Assembly (NCBI RefSeq): GCF_003346815.1
Contig: NZ_CP031217.1
Location: 1,736,001-1,800,000, forward strand
From: Halarcobacter bivalviorum
GTDB taxonomy: Bacteria > Campylobacterota > Campylobacteria > Campylobacterales > Arcobacteraceae
DNA length: 64,000 nt
Reading direction: 5' to 3'
Positions 9,483-17,905 of the stretch are shown piece by piece. How positions within the stretch are numbered: the first letter of the stretch is position 1; every line of letters starts with the position of its first letter. The position numbers and the translations under genes were made by a program. The notes beneath the pieces are model-generated. The model had not been told where the DNA came from. It made no database searches and saw only the letters and a program-made list of their open reading frames with translations.

Positions 9483-10147
9483 TTATGTTCATCTTCCCAT
9501 TTATAACCAGAAATAATAGAATCCATTGCTCCACTTTTTCCATAAACAGAATTAAAAATTGCAAGATAAATATGTACTGGTAAAAAGATTATAAAAAACC
9601 ACATAGCTATATGATGAAGTTGTCTAACCCAAGCTAGTCCACCTAACATAACTTCTAATGGTCTTAAATAATCATATAAAAATCCACCAAGACCTCCATG
9701 ATAAACATGAATATGTAAAATTAAACCTGTAATACAAATTATTACTAAAGTAATATATACACCTAAATAAGCAACAAATTGTAAAGGATTATATACACCT
9801 TTTAATCTTGCATGTTTTCCTATTAATAAATAGTATTTAATCTGTTTAACCCAAACTTTTGGATTAATAAAATCCCAAAAAGAAACTCTTTCTATCTTAC
9901 TTTGTTTATCAAATAAAAATAGATAAAATTTTCCTATTGTAACTGCAATTAAAAGGAAACCAAAAATAATATGCCATGATCTCATTAAAGCATATAGATA
10001 GTTATTTGGCTCTCCTTGATTAAGTGCTGGTGCAATAAAAGGAATTGCAAGATAAAACCCAGTAAAAGTAAGAACTACAATTGCTATAGCTCTTACCCAG
10101 TGAGTAACTCTAACCCAAAACGAGAACTCATAATGTTTTTTTATCAT
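9479..10147 (-). CDS. hydC: Ni/Fe-hydrogenase b-type cytochrome subunit, copy 1
   Basis: 222-aa di-heme cytochrome b that anchors the hydrogenase in the inner membrane and passes electrons from H2 to menaquinone. Four long hydrophobic helices are visible, with His residues in and next to them (THWVRAIA, SWHIIFGF, LHIHVYHGG, QLHHIAMWF, PVHIYL) placed as expected for the two hemes. The start has AAGGGAG upstream. It lies 10 bp after hydB1 and overlaps hydD1 by 4 bp. Confidence 0.93.
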   Translation of the reverse strand: MIKKHYEFSFWVRVTHWVRAIAIVVLTFTGFYLAIPFIAPALNQGEPNNYLYALMRSWHIIFGFLLIAVTIGKFYLFLFDKQSKIERVSFWDFINPKVWVKQIKYYLLIGKHARLKGVYNPLQFVAYLGVYITLVIICITGLILHIHVYHGGLGGFLYDYLRPLEVMLGGLAWVRQLHHIAMWFFIIFLPVHIYLAIFNSVYGKSGAMDSIISGYKWEDEHK

Positions 10148-10157
10148 GACTACTCCC

Positions 10158-11888
10158 TTAACAAGATAGTCCGTAAATTGGATCTACTTTATATGTTCCT
10201 AAATCATTACCTTTTTTGTCCATTACGTGAACAGCACAAGCAATACAAGGGTCAAAAGAGTGGATAACTCTAATAATCTCTAAAGGTTGAGATAAATCTT
10301 GAACCTTTAATCCTACTAAGTTTGCTTCATAAGGTCCCATTTGTCCTAATGAATCAATTGGTCCAGCATTCCATGTTGAAGGAACAACTGCTTGGTAATT
10401 TTCTACAACACCATTTTTAATTCTAATCCAGTGAGAAAGCATACCTCTTGGAACATCACCAATAAATCTTCCTCTATACTCTTTATCTTTATCAATTTTA
10501 TATGAAGTATATGTATCTTGGTCTACTTTTAAATTCTCAATTAAAGTATTAAATGCTTCTAATCCATGTTTTGCAATTGCACGTGACTGAATCATTCTAG
10601 CTGCTGTTCTTCCTAAAGTTGTAAATAGTGCTGCTTTTGGAAGACCTGTTTTAGCTAAGAAATCATTTACAAGTGGAACAATTTTTTCATTTCCTTTTGC
10701 ATAAGAGATTAAAATAGCTGCTAATGGTCCAACTTCCATTGGTTTTCCATCATATCTAGGAGATTTAATCCAAGAGTATTTTCCTTTTTCATCAACTACT
10801 TTAGAGTGAATCATTTTACCATCAGGTCCAACTGTATCCATATCTCTAAAGCCAGTATAGTTAGGATTTGTTTTCCCTTCATATGGATGTAAAGCTTCAT
10901 TATCAGAGTACCAAGAGTGAGTTGCCTCTTCAGTAATTAAATCCTCATTGATTTCAAATACTTTTGCTAAATCCCCATTTTCAATAATTCCAGAATCAAA
11001 TAAAAACTCTGTTCTATTTAATTGCATCTCTTTATGAGACATGAAATTCATAACACCAGCTGGTGCAGTAACAGATGGCTCATCTTTAAACATCTTTGCA
11101 GCCATTACAACATCTGCTTGATATGCATTTTCAATAAAGTCTGCTCCAACTTTAAATAGAGTTAAATACTCACCCATTCTACTTGGGTCTAATAAATCCA
11201 TCACACATGTTACACCACCAACAGTTAAACTTTGTGGGTGTGGTTGTTTACCACCAAACATAGCCATAAGTTTTGCTAACTCTCTTTGAACTTCTAAAGC
11301 TTTTAAATAGTGTGATAAAAGAATTAAGTTTTGTTCAGGAGTTAATCTATAAGTTTTATGTCCCCAATAAGCATTTGCGAAAGGTCCTAATTGTCCTTTA
11401 GCAACAAACTCTTTTACTCTTGTTTTAACTTTTTTAAGGTCATTTTCTCCAGTTGCAATTGGAAACTCTGCATAATCAAATGCCTCTTTAGAAGCTTTTG
11501 CAGGGTCTGCATCAAGTGCAGAAACAACATCAACCCAATCAAGTCCATGTAAATGATAAAAGTGAACCACATGGTCATGCATAAATAAAGCCATGTTCAT
11601 TAAAGACCTAGTAAGTTTTGCATTTAATGGAGGAACAATACCTAGTGCATCTTCAACTGCTTCAATTCCTGCTCGATAGTGAGAGAAAGTACAAACACCA
11701 CAAATTCTTTGCATTAAAAAACCTGCATCTCTTGGGTCTCTATTTTTAACAATTGTCTCTAAACCTCTCCACAAAGTAGAAGTAGAATAAGCATTTTGAA
11801 TTACATTGTTTTCATCAACTTCAACCTCAATTCTTAAGTGTCCTTCAATCCTTGTAATTGGGTCTACGATAACTCTTTTATTTGCCAT
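10158..11888 (-). CDS. hydB: [NiFe] hydrogenase large subunit, copy 1 (group 1 uptake type)
   Basis: Catalytic subunit holding the NiFe(CN)2CO centre, exported with HydA to the periplasmic side. 576 aa. The N-terminal ligand pair is RICGVC (Cys63, Cys66) and the C-terminal pair DPCIACAVH (Cys548, Cys551, His554). A 22-residue extension (VMDKKGNDLG...YGLSC) after His554 is removed by HydD. The gas-channel residues are the standard Val65 and Leu113, as in catalytic hydrogenases. It starts 3 bp after hydA1. The strong SD AGGAG lies inside the hydA1 end. Together with the TAT signal on HydA1 and HydC1 this fits the H2-oxidising respiratory (group 1b-like) enzymes of Campylobacterota. Confidence 0.97.
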   Translation of the reverse strand: MANKRVIVDPITRIEGHLRIEVEVDENNVIQNAYSTSTLWRGLETIVKNRDPRDAGFLMQRICGVCTFSHYRAGIEAVEDALGIVPPLNAKLTRSLMNMALFMHDHVVHFYHLHGLDWVDVVSALDADPAKASKEAFDYAEFPIATGENDLKKVKTRVKEFVAKGQLGPFANAYWGHKTYRLTPEQNLILLSHYLKALEVQRELAKLMAMFGGKQPHPQSLTVGGVTCVMDLLDPSRMGEYLTLFKVGADFIENAYQADVVMAAKMFKDEPSVTAPAGVMNFMSHKEMQLNRTEFLFDSGIIENGDLAKVFEINEDLITEEATHSWYSDNEALHPYEGKTNPNYTGFRDMDTVGPDGKMIHSKVVDEKGKYSWIKSPRYDGKPMEVGPLAAILISYAKGNEKIVPLVNDFLAKTGLPKAALFTTLGRTAARMIQSRAIAKHGLEAFNTLIENLKVDQDTYTSYKIDKDKEYRGRFIGDVPRGMLSHWIRIKNGVVENYQAVVPSTWNAGPIDSLGQMGPYEANLVGLKVQDLSQPLEIIRVIHSFDPCIACAVHVMDKKGNDLGTYKVDPIYGLSC

Positions 11889-11891
11889 ATT

Positions 11892-13085
11892 TTACTCCTC
11901 TCCATCTTTCGGGTTTTTAAATTTTGAAATAGCTGCGTGTGCTGCAATACCGATACCTGTAACAGTTAATAATCCTACACCGATTTTATCTGCTGTTGCA
12001 TCTGCACCAAGCCCTTTAAATACTGTGTTATATAATCTATTTGCAACTGGTTCTTCAAATGGTCCCATAGTATCCCAAAAATCAGGTTCACTACATCCAA
12101 TACATCCATGTCCTGCTTGAATAGGCCAAGACATATGCGAGTTAAATTTATTTTTTGAACAGTTATTAAAAGTATATGGTCCTTTACAACCTACTTTATA
12201 TAAACAATAACCTTTTTTAGCACCTTCATCACCAAATTCTTCAACAAATTCACCTGCATCAAAGTGCCCTCTTCTTTCACATAAGTCGTGTACTCTTTTT
12301 GCATAAGCCCATTTTGGTCTATTATATGCATCAAGTGCAGGAAGTGTTCCATAAAGAATATAGTGTAATAAAGTTCCAACAATATTTTTCTCACTTGGAG
12401 GACAACCTGGAACATTAATAACTGGTTTATCAGTGATTTTCGAAAGAGCAACGGCTCCTGTAGGATTTGGAATTGCTGCTTGAACTCCACCATAAGAAGA
12501 ACATGTACCAATAGCAAATATTGCTGCAGCATTTTTAGATGCTTTTTTAGCAGAATACTCACCCGTATGTCCATGTCCACCAATAGTTAAATAGTGAGCA
12601 CTATTTCCAGAAGGAATTCCACCTTCTACCATTAAAATATATTGCCCTTTATAAGCCTCAATTGCATGTTCTAAATTATGTTCAGCTTGCCAACCTGCTG
12701 CTGCCATTAATGTTTCATGGTATTCTAATGAAATATAATCAAAAATCAATGAATCAATAGTTGGGGCATCTGTTCTAAGAAGTGATTCACTACATCCTGT
12801 ACACTCAGCCATATGTAACCAGATAATTGGAAGTCTATCACTTAATTTAGCAGCTTTTGCAACAAGTGGTGTAAAAGAACCAGGAAGAGCAAGCATTGCA
12901 GTAATAGCAGTAGCCCACTTCATAAAATCTCTTCTTGAAACACCATTTTCTTCTAAATGACTCTCTATAGATTTATTCTCTTTTAGTCTAGGAAGTCTCT
13001 CTAAGTCATTTAACCTTTTAGTCAGTTTTTCATATAGTCTTTGCTCTTGCAAAATCCATCCTTCGCCTAATGAATGAATATTCAT
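11892..13085 (-). CDS. hydA: [NiFe] hydrogenase small subunit with TAT signal, copy 1
   Basis: Electron-transfer subunit with three FeS clusters. A long N-terminal region leads to a twin-arginine signal (SRRDFMKW, Arg51-Arg52), which exports the folded HydA-HydB pair. The proximal cluster has all four canonical Cys: CTGC (Cys95, Cys98), GTCSSYGG and VPGCPP. The sequence is CTGCSES rather than CTCCSES, so the extra Cys of O2-tolerant enzymes is absent. HGCIGCSEPDFWD supplies further ligands, and a C-terminal membrane anchor follows. The ATG at 13085 has no clear SD and falls within a palindrome. A TTG at 13052 (codon 12) has GAAGGA six bases upstream and may be the real start. Confidence 0.95.
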   Translation of the reverse strand: MNIHSLGEGWILQEQRLYEKLTKRLNDLERLPRLKENKSIESHLEENGVSRRDFMKWATAITAMLALPGSFTPLVAKAAKLSDRLPIIWLHMAECTGCSESLLRTDAPTIDSLIFDYISLEYHETLMAAAGWQAEHNLEHAIEAYKGQYILMVEGGIPSGNSAHYLTIGGHGHTGEYSAKKASKNAAAIFAIGTCSSYGGVQAAIPNPTGAVALSKITDKPVINVPGCPPSEKNIVGTLLHYILYGTLPALDAYNRPKWAYAKRVHDLCERRGHFDAGEFVEEFGDEGAKKGYCLYKVGCKGPYTFNNCSKNKFNSHMSWPIQAGHGCIGCSEPDFWDTMGPFEEPVANRLYNTVFKGLGADATADKIGVGLLTVTGIGIAAHAAISKFKNPKDGEE

Positions 13086-13086
13086 T
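13073..13086. promoter_or_regulatory. Palindromic operator candidate at hydA1
   Basis: AATGAATATTCATT is a perfect 14-bp palindrome. Its 12-bp core ATGAATATTCAT is identical to the one upstream of the tetR gene, and ten of the twelve core bases are the paired arms also found at hydA2. It lies downstream of a possible minus-strand -10 box (TATAGT, 13110-13115) and covers the annotated ATG. If the TTG at 13052 is the start, the site falls in the leader. Likely binding site of the TetR-family protein encoded at 21637-22227 (inference). Confidence 0.6.
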
Positions 13087-13174
13087 TTATTAATTTAATA
13101 AAATTCTATACTATAAAAGGTTAAAGTTTCTTGACCGAAATCAAAAAACATGAATGATTGTTCATTTTTTTAAA

Positions 13175-13209
13175 TAAATTGACTCATTTTGTAACTTTGA
13201 GCCAATTTA
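13175..13209 (-). terminator. Hairpin after hydE2
   Basis: TAAATTG-A-CTCA pairs with TGAG-C-CAATTTA (11 pairs with one A/C mismatch) 12 bp beyond the hydE2 stop. The minus-strand tail is only moderately T-rich, so it may be a weak terminator between the two hydrogenase units. Confidence 0.5.
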
Positions 13210-13220
13210 TTGTAAATTAT

Positions 13221-14756
13221 TTAGTAATCTAAAGGATATTCTTTTGGAATTAAAATATTGATAGAGTTAAGTTTTTTCTTTACTTTTGAAAGTAAAATAG
13301 AGTTTGCAAACATATCACCACAAAGAATAATATCTTTTGCATTTATTTCATTTTGTATTTCACTTATATTATCTGAAATAAAATCACATAAAGACTCATA
13401 AAAAGAGTATGCAAGTAGACTATTTTCTACTCCTGCCATTTTATAACTCATTGTACTTTGAATTATTCTTCTATAGTCTAAATAGTTTTTATCATCTATT
13501 TTTACAACTTTCATATCTATTTGAAGTCCACTTTTTCCAGTAAACATTAAAGCAGTATCTTCAAACTGTTTATAATCTTTCATTCCTAAAACATAAGCTA
13601 ACATATTTAAAATAGCTTCAAAACCATCTAAATCTTTGTCTTTAAATTCTTTTTCAAAATAGTTTGAAAATTTATTTTTATAATTATCAATTAATCTATT
13701 TGTATTCTCATCAATACTTTTTATATCTTCAAAACATTTTTCAATATTATTTACTACATTTGGAACTAAAATTATATCTTTTTCACCATGTTCAACACTA
13801 TTAATTTTTATTGCTGATTCATCACTTTTATATGAGAAATAAACTCCAATTGTAGATACTAATCTTTTATTAAATTGTGCAATACATGCTTTATAAACAG
13901 AGCCATACTCTTCAAAATAATCTAAACTAGAATTTACTCTTCTTTTTAAATCAAAATCATATTTAGGGAAAAGGCCCTTTTCTCCATGAATTATAATATT
14001 TTGTTCTTCATTATATGTAACTTTTAAGCCATCTTGATAAACCTCATCATTAATATAAAGTAAATAATCAATTCCTGCTTCTTTTAAAGCTTGCGCAAAA
14101 AGTAGAGTCTCTTTATCATCTGGTATTTTTGCATAAATAAATCTTGTACTTGAAAATTCTGATTTAGCATTTTTTAAAAGTTTAAATTTAAGTTTAATAA
14201 GTGGTCTCTCTATTGAACATAATAGTTGTAAATCTTTTTGTGAAATATCAACTAGATTTGAGATTTTATTTATATTTGTTATTAAAAGTTTTACTTCATA
14301 ACCTAGTTTTTCAAACTTTTCCCTTTGTTCAACTGAAGGTAAAAATAAATCTTTTAAGCCATTATGAGTCTCAAATCTAGATACTCCACCTCCTTTTATT
14401 TTTTCAATATCATTAGAAAAATCTATATTGTTTTCATTTATAGTTTTTGTAATTTCATCATTTGTAAGTAATGAAAGATTTAACTTTACATCTTGTTCTT
14501 CTAACTCTTCAAATGCTTCAAAATCAAACTTTTCAAGAACTTGTGCTTTTGAAATGAAGATTGATAAAGGTAATTTCTCTTCAAGTATTTTAAAAAAATT
14601 CTCAATTTTTTCAGCTTCATCTTCACAAACTAAAAGAATAAATCCTCTATACATTTTAGAATATGCATTTATAGTAGATTCTTGAATTAAATCATCTATA
14701 ATATGTTTAAAATAGAAATTTGTACTATTAAAATCAATTTTATAAATTAGTTCCAT
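13221..14756 (-). CDS. hydE: HydE-type hydrogenase accessory protein, degenerate HypF paralogue (copy 2)
   Basis: 511 aa, clearly a relative of the HydE at 7307-8938: both share the C-terminal block (IILCGDMFANSILLSK here, GVSLCGDMFTYDIFTK there) and a preceding YKMAGVENSLLAYSFYESL-like helix. FTGKSGLQIDMKV aligns with the FEGETGLAIE region of HypF, tying it to the HypF Kae1-like domain. It lacks the Cys4 zinc finger seen in copy 1 and all HypF catalytic motifs. It overlaps hydD2 by 10 bp, so it is coupled to the second hydrogenase unit. The role is inferred as scaffold or chaperone for HydB2 or HydA2. Confidence 0.75.
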   Translation of the reverse strand: MELIYKIDFNSTNFYFKHIIDDLIQESTINAYSKMYRGFILLVCEDEAEKIENFFKILEEKLPLSIFISKAQVLEKFDFEAFEELEEQDVKLNLSLLTNDEITKTINENNIDFSNDIEKIKGGGVSRFETHNGLKDLFLPSVEQREKFEKLGYEVKLLITNINKISNLVDISQKDLQLLCSIERPLIKLKFKLLKNAKSEFSSTRFIYAKIPDDKETLLFAQALKEAGIDYLLYINDEVYQDGLKVTYNEEQNIIIHGEKGLFPKYDFDLKRRVNSSLDYFEEYGSVYKACIAQFNKRLVSTIGVYFSYKSDESAIKINSVEHGEKDIILVPNVVNNIEKCFEDIKSIDENTNRLIDNYKNKFSNYFEKEFKDKDLDGFEAILNMLAYVLGMKDYKQFEDTALMFTGKSGLQIDMKVVKIDDKNYLDYRRIIQSTMSYKMAGVENSLLAYSFYESLCDFISDNISEIQNEINAKDIILCGDMFANSILLSKVKKKLNSINILIPKEYPLDY

Positions 14757-15322
14757 GTTGTATCTTCCTCATTTGGAATTCTTGTTAAATGTTCACCATT
14801 ATAACTTCCAATTAATCCTTGTGCAACTGTTTTTAAATCTTTATTATCAACTTTTTTAATAGTTACACCAATATTCTCAATCTCTTGCAAAGCTTGTGAA
14901 ATAAAAGCCTCAAACTTCTCTTCTAGTTTTGGAGTTAATCCTATCTCTACTGATTCAATATCTTCTGGAATAATTCCAAGAATTGTAACTGTTGCATGTT
15001 TATCTAAAACTGAACAAATCTCAAGCATCTCTACAATCTCAACTTCATGTGCAGTTTTTCTATATTGCCCCATTCCAAGAAGAACCTCAGAAGGCAATCT
15101 ATAAATTGAACCTGCTTCATCTTCCACAGAAACTGTATCTAAAATAATAACATTATCATACTCTTGAAAATATGTCATTAGTTTAAAACCTAAAGTACCA
15201 CCATCAATTATCTCTAAACTATCATCAAACTCATAATTTTCCTGTAAAAATTTAGAAGCATAAATTCCTACACCCTCATCTTTAAACAATACATTTCCAA
15301 CCCCAACTACAATATTTTTCAT
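14747..15322 (-). CDS. hydD: Hydrogenase maturation endopeptidase (HyaD/HupD family), copy 2
   Basis: 191-aa M52-type protease for the second hydrogenase. It starts IVVGVGNVLFKDEGVGIYA (Glu16 at the nickel site) and continues with IIDGGTLGFKL, ILDTVSVED and KTAHEVEIVEML carrying the conserved Asp and His. The presumed substrate is HydB2, which has its own 22-residue extension. Having one protease per catalytic hydrogenase follows the known specificity of this family. It is separated from hydC2 by 119 bp containing a terminator hairpin and overlaps hydE2 by 10 bp. The start ATG at 15322 has TAGGA upstream. Confidence 0.92.
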   Translation of the reverse strand: MKNIVVGVGNVLFKDEGVGIYASKFLQENYEFDDSLEIIDGGTLGFKLMTYFQEYDNVIILDTVSVEDEAGSIYRLPSEVLLGMGQYRKTAHEVEIVEMLEICSVLDKHATVTILGIIPEDIESVEIGLTPKLEEKFEAFISQALQEIENIGVTIKKVDNKDLKTVAQGLIGSYNGEHLTRIPNEEDTTWN

Positions 15323-15386
15323 AAAAAATCCTATTAAATTAAAAAACTCACTAAAATCAAAATTATTGATTTTAATGAATCTTCAT

Positions 15387-15418
15387 AAAAAAAGGCTATA
15401 GCATTGTAGCCATAGCCT
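15387..15418 (-). terminator. Terminator between hydABC2 and hydDE2
   Basis: AGGCTAT (15393-15399) pairs with ATAGCCT (15412-15418), with an inner GC/GC pair. On the minus strand the stem is followed by seven T residues. It lies right after hydC2 and before hydD2, so it probably lowers expression of the accessory genes relative to the structural genes. Confidence 0.8.
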
Positions 15419-15441
15419 CTTGAAGTAAAAATAAAACTATC

Positions 15442-16173
15442 TTAATCGTTTTTTTCTACTTCACCTTTTGAATTAACAATATTTTTGTTAACAAATTTTG
15501 TTCCACCAAATACAATATTGATGTCACCTTCTCTCCAGAAAATTGTTCTCCATATTTGGTAATAAATATGACACATAACCCACATAAGAATTAAATACAT
15601 AGCTGTATGATGAGCAATTCTAACTCCCATATTTCCACCAAATACATCTAAAGTCCAATCAGTTGCAAAGTGTAACATCCAAGGCCACCAAGCTCCAATA
15701 GAACTAGTACCAGATGCTAAACCATGAACATAAAGTTGAAGTCCTGTTAATAACATAAATACTAATAGAATATGAAAAAGTGTAAAAAACATAATGTTAT
15801 AAGAATCACTATGTGTTGAATCAAATTTCTTTCTTCTATTAAATGTCATTAAGTTAAAGAATACTTCACAAAACTCTATAAAGTTTTTCTTTGTTGGTAA
15901 AATCTTTTTATATGGCTTTTCAAACCTAGAAAAAAGATATAAATAACCAATTAAGATAGCTGTAACATCAAAGATAATTGCAGCTATGAAGTGTCCCCAT
16001 CTATTCCATGCCATCACATATTTATCAACTGCAGGGTCTGCAATTAATGTTTGATAGTATGGGTATCCAATATATAGCCCGGTTGCAACCGCTACAATCA
16101 TACAAATAGCATTCATCCAGTGAATGATTCGCATGATTGGGGTCATTCTTTCAACCCGCTTCATTTTAGGCAC
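15442..16173 (-). CDS. hydC: Ni/Fe-hydrogenase b-type cytochrome subunit, copy 2
   Basis: 243-aa membrane cytochrome b that takes electrons from HydA2 to the quinone pool. Four hydrophobic helices with heme-ligand His candidates are visible: IIHWMNAI, RWGHFIAAI, LFHILLVF, YVHGL, IAHHTAMYL and MCHIYYQ. It starts with GTG at 16173, overlapping the hydB2 stop by 8 bp, with the SD AGGAGG formed by the last codons of hydB2. Compared with HydC1 it has a longer hydrophilic insert in the middle (FNRRKKFDSTHSDSYN). It is followed by a terminator. Confidence 0.93.
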   Translation of the reverse strand: MPKMKRVERMTPIMRIIHWMNAICMIVAVATGLYIGYPYYQTLIADPAVDKYVMAWNRWGHFIAAIIFDVTAILIGYLYLFSRFEKPYKKILPTKKNFIEFCEVFFNLMTFNRRKKFDSTHSDSYNIMFFTLFHILLVFMLLTGLQLYVHGLASGTSSIGAWWPWMLHFATDWTLDVFGGNMGVRIAHHTAMYLILMWVMCHIYYQIWRTIFWREGDINIVFGGTKFVNKNIVNSKGEVEKND

Positions 16174-17902
16174 GGCATCCTCCTAAAGGATCTACTTTAT
16201 AAACGGCTAACTCTTTACCATTTGTATCTACAATATGAACTGCACAAGCGATACAAGGGTCAAAACTATGCACTGTTCTAATAATCTCTAAAGGCTCATC
16301 AGGATTTACAACTTTAGTTCCAACTAATGAAGCTTCATATGCTCCTAATCTACCTTTATAATCTTTTGGTGCTGCATTCCAAGTTGAAGGAACAACAGCT
16401 TGATAATTCATAACTTTTCCATCTTTGATTTTAACCCAGTGACCTAAACCACCTCTTGGTGCTTCTGCCATACCATAACCTTGTGCATCTTTTGCAACTT
16501 TGTCAAAATCAAACTCAGTCCAAGTAGATAAATCACCACTTGCAACATTTGCTGCTAATTCATCACACCAGTTAATAACTTCTTCACACATTAATTCAGT
16601 TTCAATTGCACGTGCTGCTGTTCTTCCTACTGTTGAAAAAAGAACTTTTGTTGGTAAGTTTCCATTTTTTAAGAATGTTGTTACATATTTAGTAATTCTT
16701 TCATCACCTCTTGCAACTCCTACAACCATTCTTGCTAATGGTCCTACTTCCATTCTCTCATCATCATATAATGGAGATTTAATCCAAGAGTATTTTTTAT
16801 CAGTATCTAAATATGCAATACCATCTTTTTTCTCTTTAAACCCTGTATAATTAGGATTAGTAACTCCATCATATGGATGTTTATTTGTTGTACCTTCATA
16901 CCAAGCGTGAGTTACATCTTCTGTAATTTTTGTTTGGTCTAAATCATAAACTTTTGATAAATCTTTGTTCATAACTACACCTGAAGGGAATAGTTTTGCA
17001 GAGTCATAGAATGGTAAATCATCTAAGTTAAAGTCTCCATAAGACATAAAGTTACCAAGACCACCACCAACACCAGCAAGTGCTTCATCAGCATACATTG
17101 TTCCAGCCATATAAACATCTGGTAAATATGCTTGTTTAGTAAACTTAAGAGCTCTTTGAATAATATCTTTAAACTCTGCAACTCTTACAGGATTTTTAAT
17201 ATCTTGAACACAAGTTACTCCACCAACTACAATTGATTGAGGGTGTGGATTTTTACCACCAAAAATAGCTTGTGCTTTTGCTACTTCTCTTTGTAATTCT
17301 AAAGCATCTAAATAGTGAGAAAGACCAATTAAGTTTTGCTCAGGAGTTAATTTATATGCTTTACTTCCCCAATATGCATTTCCAAAAATACCAAGTCTTC
17401 CTTGTTTTACATACTTAGCAACTCTTTCTTGAACTGCTGCATAATTATCTTCAGAAGCATTCCATGGTCTTTGACCTGAAAGTTTTGCCCACTTTTGAGC
17501 CTCTTCAACTGTCTTTTTAGGGTCAGCTTCTAAAGCTTTTGTAATATCTACCCAGTCAAGTGCATGTAAATGATAGAAATGAACAATATGGTCATGAATA
17601 TATAATCCACCTTGCATAAGGTTTCTAACAAGTCTTGCATTTTTTGGAATAGTAACACCAAAAGCATGTTCAACTGCTTCAATACTTCTTTGATAGTGAG
17701 TTCCTGTACATACACCACAAATTCTCATAGCTAAAAGACCACAATCTCTAGGGTCTCTACCTTTTAAAATTTCTTCAATACCTCTAAACATCGTTGAAGA
17801 ACTATAAGCCTCTTGAATAACATTATTGTCATCAATTACTGCTTCAATTCTAAGATGTCCTTCGATTCTTGTTATTGGATCTATTACTACATGTTTACTC
17901 AT
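16166..17902 (-). CDS. hydB: [NiFe] hydrogenase large subunit, copy 2 (group 1 uptake type)
   Basis: 578-aa catalytic subunit, a close relative of HydB1. Active-site Cys are at RICGVC (Cys62, Cys65) and DPCIACAVH (Cys550, Cys553, His556). A 22-residue cleavable extension follows (IVDTNGKELA...GGCRA). The gas-channel positions are the catalytic-type Val64 and Leu in HFYHL. Together with HydA2 and HydC2 it forms a second periplasmic membrane-bound hydrogenase. Whether it oxidises H2, as expected for this subgroup, or works in reverse cannot be told from sequence. Confidence 0.97.
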   Translation of the reverse strand: MSKHVVIDPITRIEGHLRIEAVIDDNNVIQEAYSSSTMFRGIEEILKGRDPRDCGLLAMRICGVCTGTHYQRSIEAVEHAFGVTIPKNARLVRNLMQGGLYIHDHIVHFYHLHALDWVDITKALEADPKKTVEEAQKWAKLSGQRPWNASEDNYAAVQERVAKYVKQGRLGIFGNAYWGSKAYKLTPEQNLIGLSHYLDALELQREVAKAQAIFGGKNPHPQSIVVGGVTCVQDIKNPVRVAEFKDIIQRALKFTKQAYLPDVYMAGTMYADEALAGVGGGLGNFMSYGDFNLDDLPFYDSAKLFPSGVVMNKDLSKVYDLDQTKITEDVTHAWYEGTTNKHPYDGVTNPNYTGFKEKKDGIAYLDTDKKYSWIKSPLYDDERMEVGPLARMVVGVARGDERITKYVTTFLKNGNLPTKVLFSTVGRTAARAIETELMCEEVINWCDELAANVASGDLSTWTEFDFDKVAKDAQGYGMAEAPRGGLGHWVKIKDGKVMNYQAVVPSTWNAAPKDYKGRLGAYEASLVGTKVVNPDEPLEIIRTVHSFDPCIACAVHIVDTNGKELAVYKVDPLGGCRA

Positions 17903-17905
17903 CTC

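Noticed and set aside
12191-12583. Open frame of 130 codons on the minus strand inside hydA1
   Set aside because: It lies wholly within the well-supported hydA1 gene in another frame, with low-complexity Leu/Gln-rich translation and no domain.
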